Below are positions 17,468 to 26,305 of a stretch of 64,000 bases of DNA, in pieces. A program made the translations under genes and the position numbers. Positions within the stretch are counted from its first letter, which is position 1. Each line of letters starts with the position of its first letter. The DNA comes from Streptomyces filipinensis (lineage in GTDB: Bacteria; Actinomycetota; Actinomycetes; Streptomycetales; Streptomycetaceae). The DNA is taken from positions 372,001 to 436,000 of the forward strand of contig NZ_BMTD01000003.1 in assembly GCF_014649495.1 (NCBI RefSeq), written 5' to 3'. The notes beneath the pieces are model-generated. The model saw nothing but the letters and a program-made list of their open reading frames with translations. It made no database searches and was not told the origin of the DNA.

Positions 17468-18016
17468 ATGCGCAGGAGCTGGGTGATCGCCGTGGCCGCG
17501 ATGGCCGTCGTGACGGGTTGCGCGGACGGTGGTGGACCGGCCACCGTCCCCTCCCGCAGCGCCCCCCGCCGGCTGACCCTCACCAGCACGGCCTACGGCG
17601 ACGACGGCACCATCCCGCGCCGGCACACCTGCGACGGCGCCGACGTCTCGCCTCCGCTGGCGCTCGCCTCCGTGCCCGCGGGCACGGCGTCCCTGGCCCT
17701 GCTGCTGCGGGACCCCGACGCCCCGCGGGGCCCGTTCACGCACTGGCTGGTGTGGGACATCGACCCGCGCACCCGGCGGCTGTCCGCCGGTGAGCGGCCG
17801 CGGGGGGCGACCGAAGGCCGCAACGACTTCCGGAAGACCGGCTACGGCGGCCCCTGTCCGCCGCACGGCGACCGCCCGCACCACTACGTCCTCACGGTCT
17901 ACGCGCTCGACCAGCGGCTCTCCCTGGCCCCGGACGCCTCCCCCGCCGACCTGATGCGCGCCGTGTCCGGCCGCATGCTGGCGGCCGGGACGCTGACGGG
18001 GCGTTACTCCCGCTGA
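17468..18016 (+). CDS. YbhB/YbcL (PEBP) family lipoprotein
   Basis: 182 residues. A signal peptide ends in a lipobox VVTG-C with Cys18. The PEBP fold is shown by DPDAPRGPFTHWLVWDI and GPCPPHGD, whose Asp and His line the anion pocket. Bacterial members resemble the mammalian Raf kinase inhibitor; their function is not settled. The gene starts 9 bp after the slipin gene. Confidence 0.88.
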   Translation: MRRSWVIAVAAMAVVTGCADGGGPATVPSRSAPRRLTLTSTAYGDDGTIPRRHTCDGADVSPPLALASVPAGTASLALLLRDPDAPRGPFTHWLVWDIDPRTRRLSAGERPRGATEGRNDFRKTGYGGPCPPHGDRPHHYVLTVYALDQRLSLAPDASPADLMRAVSGRMLAAGTLTGRYSR

Positions 18017-18195
18017 GCGCTCCGCGACTTCGGCCGTCGCGGGCCGTCGTGCGGGTGCGCCTCCCCCCACGGCTGGTCGCGCTCGCGCGGCCGAGCCGCA
18101 CGGCGGCACAGCCCGCACCCCGGTGGAACGCGCCACGGCTGGCGGAGTCCACGGGCCCGGGCGCACCATCTAGGGATCCGGTGGAAGGGGCGGCC

Positions 18196-19053
18196 GTGTC
18201 GAAGAAGAGCGGAAGGGCACTCCGGGATGCGCTGCGCCTGCCGCCCGGCGAGCCCGTCGTACTCGCCGGGTATGACGCCGGGGCCACGCCCGCCGCCCCC
18301 GGCGGCAAGGGGGCCGGGCTCGCCGACAGCGCCAGGATGGGCAAGCACCTGGCGAACCTCCAGGAGCGGTTGTGGGCGGCGGGCACGGCAGGGGACCGGC
18401 GGCGTGTGCTGCTGGTGCTCCAGGGCATGGACACCAGCGGCAAGGGGGGCACGGTCAAGCACGTCATCGGCCATCTCAACCCGTCCGGCTGCCGGATCCA
18501 GGCGTTCAAGGCGCCGACCGAGGAGGAGCGGCGGCACGACTTCCTGTGGCGGGTGCGCGCGGCGCTGCCCCGGCCGGGCGAGATCGGCATCTTCGACCGC
18601 TCGCACTACGAGGACGTCCTCATCGCCCGGGTACGACATCTGGCCCGGCCCGCCGAGATCGGCAGCCGGTACGGCCTCATCAACGACTTCGAACGCTCCC
18701 TCGCCGAGGACGGCGTGACCGTGGTCAAGTGCTTCCTGCACCTGTCCTACGAGGAGCAGCGGCGCCGGCTGCTGCGCCGCCTCGACCGCCCGGACAAGCA
18801 CTGGAAGTTCGCTCCCGGCGACATCGACGAGCGTGCCCGGTGGCCCGCCTACCAGGAGGCGTACGAGCTGGCCCTGGAGCGCTGCGCGGCGCCGTACGCG
18901 CCCTGGTACCTGGTGCCGGCGGACCACAAGTGGTACCGGAACTGGGCGATCAGCCGCCTGCTGCTGGAGCACCTGCGGGAACTGGACCCGCAGTACCCGC
19001 GGGGCGACTTCGACGTGGCGGAGTGCCGGGAGCGGCTGCTGAAGGGCGGCTGA
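18196..19053 (+). CDS. polyphosphate kinase 2 family protein
   Basis: 285 residues. Walker A GMDTSGKGG (77-85) and the lid/Walker B region FDRSHYED (133-140) are the PPK2 signature, followed by WKFAPGDIDERARWPAYQEAYE. PPK2 enzymes transfer phosphate between polyphosphate and nucleotides; one-domain class I or III proteins phosphorylate NDPs or NMPs, and the class cannot be decided here. The GTG at 18196 has GGAAGGGG upstream; GTG 18181 is also in frame. Monocistronic. Confidence 0.88.
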   Translation: MSKKSGRALRDALRLPPGEPVVLAGYDAGATPAAPGGKGAGLADSARMGKHLANLQERLWAAGTAGDRRRVLLVLQGMDTSGKGGTVKHVIGHLNPSGCRIQAFKAPTEEERRHDFLWRVRAALPRPGEIGIFDRSHYEDVLIARVRHLARPAEIGSRYGLINDFERSLAEDGVTVVKCFLHLSYEEQRRRLLRRLDRPDKHWKFAPGDIDERARWPAYQEAYELALERCAAPYAPWYLVPADHKWYRNWAISRLLLEHLRELDPQYPRGDFDVAECRERLLKGG

Positions 19054-19169
19054 CCTCTCGGACACACCGGCGCGCCGCCGTCCATTTTGGGCTATTTTCA
19101 CATAATCTCCGTGACTGTAAGGGGTTGCCCCGTTGCAGACCGCATCCACCCTCACGTCATGGAGATGAC

Positions 19170-19436
19170 ATGCACAGACTTCGCAAGGCTGCCGTGCTCC
19201 TCGCGGCCGTCAGCACCGTCGGGCTCGTCACCGCCGGCACGGCCCACGCCGACGGCCACGGCGGCCACATCATGCAGAGCTCCAACTGCAAGGACCACGA
19301 CCTGAACCTCGACCTGCTCGGCGAGGTCGGCATCCTCAACGGCCTGCTGGGCAACGCGCTCAACGGCGAGGGCGACCCGGGTGCGCAGCAGACCCATGTG
19401 GGCTCGACCATGGGCTGCAGCAACAAGGCCGGCTAG
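19170..19436 (+). CDS. small secreted protein with one Cys pair
   Basis: 88 residues. A signal peptide (MHRLRKAAVLLAAVSTVGLV, cleavage after TAHA) leaves a mature peptide of about 60 residues that starts DGHGGHIMQ, has two cysteines (NCKDHD and MGCSNKAG) and a central amphipathic segment LDLLGEVGILNGLLGNAL. It resembles small surface-active or structural secreted proteins of Streptomyces in size and layout but is not a chaplin (no chaplin core) or rodlin that I recognise. GGAGA precedes the ATG closely. Upstream DNA is AT-rich. Confidence 0.7.
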   Translation: MHRLRKAAVLLAAVSTVGLVTAGTAHADGHGGHIMQSSNCKDHDLNLDLLGEVGILNGLLGNALNGEGDPGAQQTHVGSTMGCSNKAG

Positions 19437-19474
19437 GCGGCCGGTCCAGGACCCCCTGACGGCGGGAAGCGGCG

Positions 19475-19504
19475 GCGGGCCGGACATCCGGTGGGCCGGC
19501 CCGC
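19475..19504 (+). terminator. putative terminator after the small secreted protein
   Basis: GCGGGCCGG and CCGGCCCGC form a perfect 9-bp stem with a 12-base loop, 39 bp after the stop codon. Confidence 0.5.
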
Positions 19505-19648
19505 ACGCCCACCGCCGGCAGGGGACGGGCGTGGTGACCTCACGCGCGGGTGCGTGTGGGGCCACCACGCCCTCAGCTCGTTCGGGACCGGTGCGCACCG
19601 CGCCCGGGAGCGATCACTGAAGGAGCCGCGGGTGGGTACCCGGCGGCC

Positions 19649-21172
19649 ATGCAGGAACAACGGCAGGTCACCGGCTCGTACTGGCTCCAGACCGCGCCGG
19701 AGCCACCCCGTCCCGCCCTGACGGAGGACCTGGACGTCGACGTGGCCGTCGTCGGCGCGGGCATCGCCGGACTGAGCACCGCCCACGAACTGACCCGGGC
19801 CGGGCTGCGGGTGGCGGTGCTGGAGGCCGGGCGCGCGGCGGCCGGGGTCACCGGCTGCACCACGGCCAAGCTGACCGCACAGCACACCCTCGTCTACGAC
19901 CGGCTGCTGCGCACCCGCGGCCCCGAGGGCGCACGGCTGTACGGCCGCTCGCAGTCGGAGGCGATCGAGCACGCGGCGGCGCTGGTGTCCGAGCTCGGCA
20001 TCGACTGCGAGTGGGAGACACGGGACGCGTACACGTACGTGCGCGACCGGGCGCGCGTGGACGAAGTGCGGGCGGAGGCGAAGGCGGCGCGGGAGGCGGG
20101 GCTGCCGGCCTCGTTCACCACGGAGACCGGGCTGCCGTTCCCGGTGGCGGGCGCGGTCCGGATGACCGGGCAGGCCCAGTTCCACCCGGTCAAGTACCTG
20201 CGGGCGATCACCGCCGACCTCGTCGCACGCGGTGGCCGACTGTACGAGGGCACGCGGGTCGTGAGGCTGCAGGAGGGCGGGGACCCCTGCCGGCTGACGA
20301 CCGGGGCGGGCCACACGGTCACCGCCCGGGACGTCGTGATCGCCACCCACTACCCGGTGTTCGACCGGGCGCTGCTGTTCGCCCGGCTCTCCCCGCGCCG
20401 CGAGCTGGTCGTGGCGGGTCCACTGGGCGAGGCCCCGGATCCGCAGGGCATGTACATCACGCCGGAGGAGAACACCCGCTCGGTGCGGACCGCGCCCTAC
20501 GGCACGGACGGGCAGCGCCTCCTCGTCGTCACCGGGGAGCACTTCACGCCCGGCACCGGCGATGCGCGGGCCGGCTTCGAGAGGCTCGCCGCCTGGGCCG
20601 AGGAGCACTTCCCCGGCGTGGCCCTGGACCATGCCTGGGCGACCCAGGACAACGACTCCACCGACACCGTGCCGCTGGTCGGCCCCTTCCACCCGGGCGC
20701 CCGGCACACCTGGGTCGCCACCGGCTTCGGGGGCTGGGGGCTGAGCGGCGGGATCATGGCCGGGCTGCTGCTGACCGCGCTGATCACGGGCCGGGACTGC
20801 GCCTGGCACGGGCTGTACGACCCGCGCCGGCTGAAGTCGGTGGTACGTGAAGCGCCGTCACTGCTGAGGACACAGGCGGAGGTGGCCCGGCACTTCGTCG
20901 GCGACCGCCTGAAGCCGCCGGCCCCGCTGGACGGTCTGGCCCCCGGCGACGGGGCGGTGGTCCGGGCGGATGGCGGCCGGCTCGCGGTGCACCGGGACGA
21001 GGAGGGCGTGCTGCACGCGGTCTCGGCCCGCTGCACCCACCTCGGCTGTCTGGTCTCCTTCAACCGGGCCGAACGCGCCTGGGAATGCCCCTGCCACGGC
21101 TCGCGCTTCGCCGTCGACGGCACGGTGCTCCAGGGCCCGGCGGTCCGGCCGCTGGAGCAGCGGGACCTCTGA
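19649..21172 (+). CDS. FAD-dependent oxidoreductase with C-terminal Rieske domain
   Basis: 507 residues. A DAO-type FAD domain begins with [17 protein letters not shown] (GxGxxG at 36-41) and ends near VATGFGGWGLSGGIMAG. The last ~70 residues are a Rieske [2Fe-2S] domain: Cys462/His464 in CTHLGC and Cys480/His483 in CPCHG, with Cys467 and Cys482 placed for a stabilising disulfide. This layout is common in actinobacteria and is thought to link amine or iminium oxidation to an electron carrier; the substrate is unknown. ATG 19649 is the only reasonable start; no good ribosome site is seen within 20 bases. Confidence 0.88.
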   Translation: MQEQRQVTGSYWLQTAPEPPRPALTEDLDVDVAVVGAGIAGLSTAHELTRAGLRVAVLEAGRAAAGVTGCTTAKLTAQHTLVYDRLLRTRGPEGARLYGRSQSEAIEHAAALVSELGIDCEWETRDAYTYVRDRARVDEVRAEAKAAREAGLPASFTTETGLPFPVAGAVRMTGQAQFHPVKYLRAITADLVARGGRLYEGTRVVRLQEGGDPCRLTTGAGHTVTARDVVIATHYPVFDRALLFARLSPRRELVVAGPLGEAPDPQGMYITPEENTRSVRTAPYGTDGQRLLVVTGEHFTPGTGDARAGFERLAAWAEEHFPGVALDHAWATQDNDSTDTVPLVGPFHPGARHTWVATGFGGWGLSGGIMAGLLLTALITGRDCAWHGLYDPRRLKSVVREAPSLLRTQAEVARHFVGDRLKPPAPLDGLAPGDGAVVRADGGRLAVHRDEEGVLHAVSARCTHLGCLVSFNRAERAWECPCHGSRFAVDGTVLQGPAVRPLEQRDL

Positions 21173-21176
21173 GGCT

Positions 21177-21200
21177 GCGCGGGGCCGAAGCCCGCCGCGC
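21177..21200 (+). terminator. weak hairpin after the FAD-Rieske gene
   Basis: GCGCGG pairs with CCGCGC across a 12-base loop just after the stop codon. Confidence 0.3.
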
Positions 21201-21270
21201 GGGGGACCCCCGTCACCCCACCGCAGGACAAATAATCACACAAGTCGTCAGTTAGTCATATTTTCATATC

Positions 21271-22113
21271 GTGATCCCACAGCTACGCAGTATCACCGTC
21301 GTCTGTGCCCTGGGCGCGGCTCTCGCCGCCTGCGGTACCGGGGACCCGGCGGGCAGCGTCCGCCAGACCCCGGCCAAGTCCCCCGTCCCCGCCTCACGTC
21401 CGCCCGTACTCACCCCGGGTCCCGGCGGCCTGACCCCGGTCTTCGCACACGGCCCGCGCACGCTGGGCAAGACCGTCGCGCTGACCTTCGACGCCGACAT
21501 GACCGCCGACGAGGGGCCTCGCGCCGCCGCCGGCGAGCACTTCGACAACCCGGATCTCATCGGCACCCTGCGCAGGCTGAAGGTGCCGGCGACGATCTTC
21601 ATGACCGGCCGGTGGGCCGACGAGTACCCGACCGAGGCCCGCAGCCTCGGCCACGACCCGCAGTTCGAGGTCGCCAACCACTCCTACAGCCACTACGCGT
21701 TCACCAGCGACTGCTACGGCCTGCCCACCGTCGACCCCGGCAAGATGCGCTCGGACGTGGAGCGGGCGTACGCCTCCCTGCACAACGCGGGCGTGCCGCA
21801 CGCTCTGCCGTACTTCCGCTTCCCCGGCGGCTGTTACGACCAGCGGGCGCTGCGCGCGCTGAGCGGGCTCGGGGTGACCGCGGTGCAGTGGGACGTGGTG
21901 AGCGGCGACGCGTTCGCCACGGACGCCGACGCCGTCACCCGGCAGGTGCTGGACGGGGTGAAGCCCGGCTCGGTGGTCGTCATGCACTGCACCCGCAGCG
22001 CGGCCCCGACCACCGAGCGGGTCGTCCGCGCCGTCGTACCGGAACTGCGCAAGCGCGGCTACCGGTTCGTGAAGGTCTCCGAGCTGATCGGCGAGACGTC
22101 CGGCCATCGGTGA
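21271..22113 (+). CDS. polysaccharide deacetylase lipoprotein (NodB homology)
   Basis: 280 residues from a GTG. The lipobox is LAA-C with Cys21. The NodB domain carries motif 1 LTFDADMT (Asp74/Asp76), motif 2 HSYSH (His137/His141, metal ligands) and motif 3 FRFPGG. It should deacetylate a cell-wall or extracellular N-acetylated sugar polymer at the membrane surface. The DNA ahead is AT-rich with CATATT eight bases before the start and no ribosome site, so the transcript may be leaderless. Confidence 0.9.
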   Translation: MIPQLRSITVVCALGAALAACGTGDPAGSVRQTPAKSPVPASRPPVLTPGPGGLTPVFAHGPRTLGKTVALTFDADMTADEGPRAAAGEHFDNPDLIGTLRRLKVPATIFMTGRWADEYPTEARSLGHDPQFEVANHSYSHYAFTSDCYGLPTVDPGKMRSDVERAYASLHNAGVPHALPYFRFPGGCYDQRALRALSGLGVTAVQWDVVSGDAFATDADAVTRQVLDGVKPGSVVVMHCTRSAAPTTERVVRAVVPELRKRGYRFVKVSELIGETSGHR

Positions 22114-22131
22114 CCGTCCTAGGCTGGGGGC

Positions 22132-22314
22132 ATGAGCGACGAGGACCACTGCACGATCGTCGACGCCGCCCGGCCGCCGCAGGCCGACGGTCCCCCGTAC
22201 GCCGAGTGCGTGCTGTGCCGGGAGCCGACGGAGTACCCGGAGTCGTACCGGGGCGTCACGCTGTGCCCGCGGTGCGAGTGGCAGGAGGCGCAGCGCACCG
22301 CCTGCTCAGGGTGA
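22132..22314 (+). CDS. small zinc-ribbon-like protein
   Basis: 60 residues. Two CxxC pairs (ECVLCREP and TLCPRCEW) 18 residues apart would bind one zinc. It starts 18 bp after the deacetylase gene and could be the second gene of that transcript. Its 3' end overlaps the 3' end of the convergent ABC permease gene by 9 bp. Function unknown. Confidence 0.65.
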   Translation: MSDEDHCTIVDAARPPQADGPPYAECVLCREPTEYPESYRGVTLCPRCEWQEAQRTACSG

Positions 22315-22977
22315 CCGGCGGGTGCTGAGCGGGGCGGCCACGGCGAAGGCCGCCGCCGTGAGCAGGGCGGCCCCGGCCAGCGGCAGCAGCGGCACCGGCG
22401 CCCGGCCGGTCTGCGAACCGGTGACCAGGCCGTGGACCGCGGCCTGTGCCGGAGAACCGGTGGCCACCACCGCCAGCAGCGCGCCCAGCAGCATCGCGGG
22501 CACGGCCCGGCCGGTGGAGCGCAGCAGCGGCCGGTTGGTGAGCGCGCCGACGGCCGCGCCGAGCAGCGCGCAGGCGAGCGTGGCCGGCAGCCCGGCCGCG
22601 GCCGCCCGCAGCGGGGCCACATGGACCCGGTGACCGTTGCTCGCCGGATCGCTGATGAGCGTCACCACCACGGTCGCCACCACACCGAGGGCCACCGACG
22701 CGAGCAGCGCCGTCAGCAGACAGGCGAGGTGCGCGCGGGCCGGGCCGCGGGCGGCGGCGACACAGGCGCGGGCCGCGTCCGGCTCACCGGTGACGCAGAT
22801 CCGCACCAGCCACGCGGCCACCGGGAGCAGGCCGGCGGCCGTGTAGCCGAGCGAGTCGAGGACGGGCTGGCCGCTCTGCACGCCGATGCCGAGGAACACG
22901 ACGTACAGGATCACCGGCGGCAGCCAGCGCTGGGAGCGCACCAGCAGGTCGGCCTGGTAGCGCAGGAGTGCGGTCAT
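22306..22977 (-). CDS. ABC transporter membrane subunit
   Basis: 223 residues, about six membrane segments with an Arg-rich N-terminus (ALLRYQADLLVRSQRW). Its ATG overlaps the stop of the ABC ATPase gene (ATGA), so it is the permease of that pair. No strongly conserved motif shows the substrate; the two-gene exporter-like layout without binding protein suggests export or a regulatory transporter. Confidence 0.75.
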   Translation of the reverse strand: MTALLRYQADLLVRSQRWLPPVILYVVFLGIGVQSGQPVLDSLGYTAAGLLPVAAWLVRICVTGEPDAARACVAAARGPARAHLACLLTALLASVALGVVATVVVTLISDPASNGHRVHVAPLRAAAAGLPATLACALLGAAVGALTNRPLLRSTGRAVPAMLLGALLAVVATGSPAQAAVHGLVTGSQTGRAPVPLLPLAGAALLTAAAFAVAAPLSTRRSP

Positions 22978-23927
22978 GGGCGGCTTCCCGGGTCGGTGGG
23001 GGGTGCGAGGTCGGTGGGCGGTGCGAGGTCAGTGGGCGATGCGAGGTCGGGGGTCGGTGCGAGGTCGGGGGTCGGTGCGAGGTCGGGGGGCGGCGTGACG
23101 CTCATGACGTGCCAGGGCGGGCGGGCCGTGAGCAGGGCGCGCAGCAGGACGTCGGAGCGGGAGGCGGGGACGGCGAGGCGGTGGACACCGGCCGTGGTCT
23201 CCTCGGCGGAGGCCACGGCCCGCGCCGCCTCGGCCGGCAGCCGCCCGCCGGCCGGCCCTCGTACGGTGACGACGGTGAGCGGCCCGGCCGGAGGGCTTCC
23301 CTCGTGGGTGCGGTGCGCGAGACGGCCGTCGAGCACGGTGTACGTCGCGTCCGGTACCCCGGCCAGCCGGCGCGGGTCGTGGTCCACGAACACCACGGCG
23401 CCCCCGGCGGCCGTCCGCTCGGCCACCGCGCGCTCCAGCTCGGCCCGGGCCGCCGTGTCCAGGCCGGTCCAGGCCTCGTCGAGCACCAGCAGCTCCGGCT
23501 CGCCGAGCAGGGCCTGGGCGACCGCGACCTTCTGGCTGCTGCCCTTGGACAGCTGCGCCATGGGCGTACCGGCGTAGGCGAGCGCGCCGAACCGCTCCAG
23601 CCACGTGCCCGCCGCGCGTGCGGCGGCTCCCCGGCTCAGGCCGTGGACGGTGCCGAGGTGGGTGAGATAGCCGAGGGCGGTGAAGGGGAGCGCGGACGGG
23701 AAGCGTTCGGGGACGTAGGCGGTGCGCGGGCGACCGGTGACGCGGCCCTCGCTGGGCGCGTCGAGCCCGGCGAGCAGGCGCAGCAGGGTGGACTTGCCGG
23801 TGCCGTTCGCCCCCTCTATACGGGTCAGGGTGCCGGGCGCGACGGTGAGGTCGACACCCCTTAACACCCAGGTGCCGCGCAGGCCGTAGCGGCGGCCCAC
23901 GCCGGCCAGTCGTAGATCACGTTGCAT
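22974..23927 (-). CDS. ABC transporter ATPase with hexapeptide-repeat tail
   Basis: 317 residues. Walker A GANGTGKST (39-47), Walker B VLDE (147-150). The signature is LSKGSSQK (125-132) instead of LSGGQ, a common variant in exporter ATPases. After the nucleotide-binding domain the last ~35 residues repeat the hexamer DLAPTP/DLAPPT, encoded by six 18-bp units (22991-23098). Translationally coupled to the permease gene. Divergent from the PTH2-type gene. Confidence 0.85.
   Translation of the reverse strand: MQRDLRLAGVGRRYGLRGTWVLRGVDLTVAPGTLTRIEGANGTGKSTLLRLLAGLDAPSEGRVTGRPRTAYVPERFPSALPFTALGYLTHLGTVHGLSRGAAARAAGTWLERFGALAYAGTPMAQLSKGSSQKVAVAQALLGEPELLVLDEAWTGLDTAARAELERAVAERTAAGGAVVFVDHDPRRLAGVPDATYTVLDGRLAHRTHEGSPPAGPLTVVTVRGPAGGRLPAEAARAVASAEETTAGVHRLAVPASRSDVLLRALLTARPPWHVMSVTPPPDLAPTPDLAPTPDLASPTDLAPPTDLAPPTDPGSRP
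22991..23098. repeat. six tandem 18-bp repeats inside the ABC ATPase gene
   Basis: Six in-frame units of 18 bp (on the plus strand GGTCGGTGGGCGGTGCGA and variants) encode the Asp/Leu/Ala/Pro/Thr hexapeptide tail of the ATPase. Units 4 and 5 are identical, indicating recent duplication. Length variation between strains would not shift the frame. Confidence 0.85.
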
Positions 23928-24057
23928 GGGTGCATTGTGTCGGTCCCGCCCTGGGCCGTGCTGCGATCAGCGGCCGCGGGGTCGTCCCGGTCGGTCCCGC
24001 CCACGCGACGGGAGCCGGAAGTCGGCGCTGTCCCGCGTCCCCGTAGGGTGGGCTGAC

Positions 24058-24774
24058 GTGACCCCTGTTTCGACGTCCCCCGGTGACGGCCCCTTCCACT
24101 CCGAGCAGAGCCCCCGTGACGAGGCGCCCCAGTTCGTGCTGCCCCTCGTCGCGCGGATCGAGCGGGCTGCCCCGCCCGCACGCACCGATGCGCTGGAGAC
24201 GGCCGCCCGGGCCGTGCTGGTGCTGCTCGCGGACGAGCGGGCACACGGCGAGGGCGCATGGGCCGAGGCCGTGCGGAACTGGGAGGACGCTCGGATCCGC
24301 AAGGTCGTCCGGCGGGCCCGGGGCGCGGAGTGGCGGCGGGCCGAGGCGCTGCCCGGGATCACGGTGACCGGCAAGTCGGCGCAGGTACGGGTCTTTCCGC
24401 CGATCCCGCTCGACGGCTGGCCCAAGGACCTGGCGAAGCTCCAGGTGTCGGGCACCGAGCTCGACGACCCCGAGCCGCCTGCCGGGGCCGATCCGGCGCA
24501 GCCCGTGCTGTGGCTGAACCCCGCGCTGGAGATGTCGGCCGGGAAGGCGATGGCCCAGGCCGGGCACGGCGCCCAACTGGCCTGGTGGGCGCTGTCCGGC
24601 GCGGAGCGCGCCGCCTGGCGGGACGCGGGTTTCGCCCTGGCCGTCCGTACGGCCGACCCCGCCGACTGGCCGCGGCTGACCGGCGGCGGACTGCCGGTGG
24701 TGCGGGACGCGGGCTTCACGGAGATCGCACCGGGCAGCTGCACGGTCGTCGCCGACCACCCCGGGCTGCGCTAG
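24058..24774 (+). CDS. peptidyl-tRNA hydrolase, PTH2-type
   Basis: 238 residues from the GTG at 24058. The C-terminal ~90 residues contain the PTH2 motif NPALEMSAGKAMAQAGHGAQ (154-173), with the Lys/His/Gln positions typical of the archaeal-type enzyme. The N-terminal ~140 residues are actinobacteria-specific and not recognised. A canonical Pth1 is expected elsewhere in the genome, so this may act on special peptidyl-tRNAs or other substrates. TAGGGT (24044-24049) eight bases before the GTG, with no ribosome site, suggests a leaderless transcript. Confidence 0.75.
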   Translation: MTPVSTSPGDGPFHSEQSPRDEAPQFVLPLVARIERAAPPARTDALETAARAVLVLLADERAHGEGAWAEAVRNWEDARIRKVVRRARGAEWRRAEALPGITVTGKSAQVRVFPPIPLDGWPKDLAKLQVSGTELDDPEPPAGADPAQPVLWLNPALEMSAGKAMAQAGHGAQLAWWALSGAERAAWRDAGFALAVRTADPADWPRLTGGGLPVVRDAGFTEIAPGSCTVVADHPGLR

Positions 24775-24807
24775 GACCGCTCGCCCGGATGCTGCCGACG
24801 CGGGGAG

Positions 24808-24895
24808 CGGCACGGGGAAGCCAGCGCGGGAAGCCAGCACGGGGGCCGACACGGGGGAGCCGGCACGGGAAGCGGCGCGGGGAACGGCGCGGGGA
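24808..24895 (+). repeat. degenerate GCACGGGGAAGCC-type minisatellite
   Basis: About six degenerate 13-15 bp units of the form GC(A/G)CGGGGAAGCC fill the gap between the PTH2-type gene and the DUF692 gene. No coding frame is convincing here. Confidence 0.5.
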
Positions 24896-24988
24896 TGAAC
24901 CTCAAATGTTGCTCTGAACCCGGTTCCCAGGGGGTTCGGGTCCGGGCGCCGGGGCCATACCCCCCTCATTCGAGGGAGGGGTGGCACC

Positions 24989-26305
24989 GTGCGGCGACTG
25001 GGGACGGGGATCGGCTGGCGGCCGGAGATCGCGGACGCCGTGGAGCGCATGCCGGGCATCGACTGGGTGGAGGTCGTGGCGGAGAACGTCTGCCCCGGTC
25101 GCCTTCCCGCCTCGCTGGTGCGGCTGCGCGAGCGCGGGGTGACGGTGATCCCGCACGGCGTCTCCCTCGGCCTCGGCGGCGCCGAGGCCCCCGACGAGGG
25201 CCGCCTGACGGCGCTCGCCGAGCGGGCGGCGGCGCTGGGCGCGCCGCTGGTCACCGAGCACATCGCGTTCGTACGGGCGGGCGGTCCGCTCACCGCGTCG
25301 CCGCGCCTGGAGGCCGGGCACCTGCTGCCGGTACCGCGCACCAGGGACGCCCTGGACGTGCTCTGCGAGAACGTCCGCATCGCCCAGGAAGCCCTGCCCG
25401 TGCCGCTGGCCCTGGAGAACATCGCCGCGCTGTTCTCCTGGCCGGACGAGGAGCTGACCGAGGGTCAGTTCCTGTCCGAGCTGGTCGAGCGCACCGGCGT
25501 ACGGCTGCTGATCGACGTGGCCAACCTGCACACCAACCACGTCAACCGGGGCGAGGACCCGGCCGAGGCGCTGGCCGCGCTGCCCGTGGAGGCGATCGCC
25601 TACGTCCATGTCGCGGGCGGCTTCGAGCGCGACGGCGTCTGGCACGACAGCCACGCCCACCCCGTGCCGCGTCCGGTGCTCGACATCCTGACCGGCCTCG
25701 CCTCCCGCGCCGCCCCGCCCGGCGTCCTGCTGGAACGGGACGAGAACTTTCCGGAACCGGCCGAGCTGGAGCGCGAGCTGGCCGTGATCCGGGAGGCGGT
25801 GACGGCCGGACGCGGGCGGGCGCAGGGGAGTTCGGGGGGCTCCGTCGCCGGCTCGGCGGGCGGGAGTGTCGCGGTGCTGGCGCGGCCGGTGGTCGGTGCG
25901 CGGGAGCGGGTCGGTGTCGCCCAGGCCGCCGTGCTGTCCGCTCTGGTGGCCGGGACGCCGGTGCCCGAGGGGTTCGACCGGGTGCGGATGGGGGTGCAGG
26001 CGCGGGCGCTCGCGGCGAAGCGGGCGGATGTGGTGGCGAAGGTGGCGCCCGAACTAGCGGTGATTCTCGGCGACGGGTACCGGGCGGCGTTCCTGGAGTA
26101 CGCCCGCGTACGGCCGATGAGCGGGGGATACCGGCGGGACGCGCTGGACTTCGCCGGGCATCTGCTGCGGGCCGGACGGCCGGAGGACGCGGGGGTCAGG
26201 CGGGCCCTGCGGGAGTGGTGGCTGGACCGGGCGGGCCCGGCACCGAGGCCCACCGGACGCATGGCCCGGCTGGCCCGAAAGGCGCTGCACCGGAACCCGG
26301 CCTGA
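24989..26305 (+). CDS. DUF692 (MNIO) multinuclear iron oxidase fused to a partner-like C-terminal domain
   Basis: 438 residues from a GTG. Residues 1-~265 are the DUF692/MNIO TIM barrel of the MbnB/TglH/HvfB group. Candidate iron ligands are His56 (PHGVSLGLG), His91 (TEHIAF), Glu143 (LENIAA), Asp176 ([11 protein letters not shown]), His207 (YVHVAGG), the Asp220/His222/His224 cluster (DSHAHP) and Glu249/Asp251 (ERDENFP). A Gly/Ser linker (~270-290) leads to ~295-410, which resembles the N-terminal half of HvfC/DUF2063 ([20 protein letters not shown], then [16 protein letters not shown]). In known systems MNIO and HvfC-type proteins together modify Cys or Asp residues of ribosomal peptides. No such precursor is visible here. 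Confidence 0.85.
   Translation: MRRLGTGIGWRPEIADAVERMPGIDWVEVVAENVCPGRLPASLVRLRERGVTVIPHGVSLGLGGAEAPDEGRLTALAERAAALGAPLVTEHIAFVRAGGPLTASPRLEAGHLLPVPRTRDALDVLCENVRIAQEALPVPLALENIAALFSWPDEELTEGQFLSELVERTGVRLLIDVANLHTNHVNRGEDPAEALAALPVEAIAYVHVAGGFERDGVWHDSHAHPVPRPVLDILTGLASRAAPPGVLLERDENFPEPAELERELAVIREAVTAGRGRAQGSSGGSVAGSAGGSVAVLARPVVGARERVGVAQAAVLSALVAGTPVPEGFDRVRMGVQARALAAKRADVVAKVAPELAVILGDGYRAAFLEYARVRPMSGGYRRDALDFAGHLLRAGRPEDAGVRRALREWWLDRAGPAPRPTGRMARLARKALHRNPA

Noticed and set aside
15854..18169. 771-codon open frame on the minus strand
   Set aside because: It crosses four genes on the other strand (SulP end, SPFH, PEBP and the PPK2 leader) and contains no domain.
22991..23098. Possible CRISPR-like array
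   Set aside because: The units are contiguous 18-mers without spacers and lie in frame in a coding gene, so this is a coding minisatellite.
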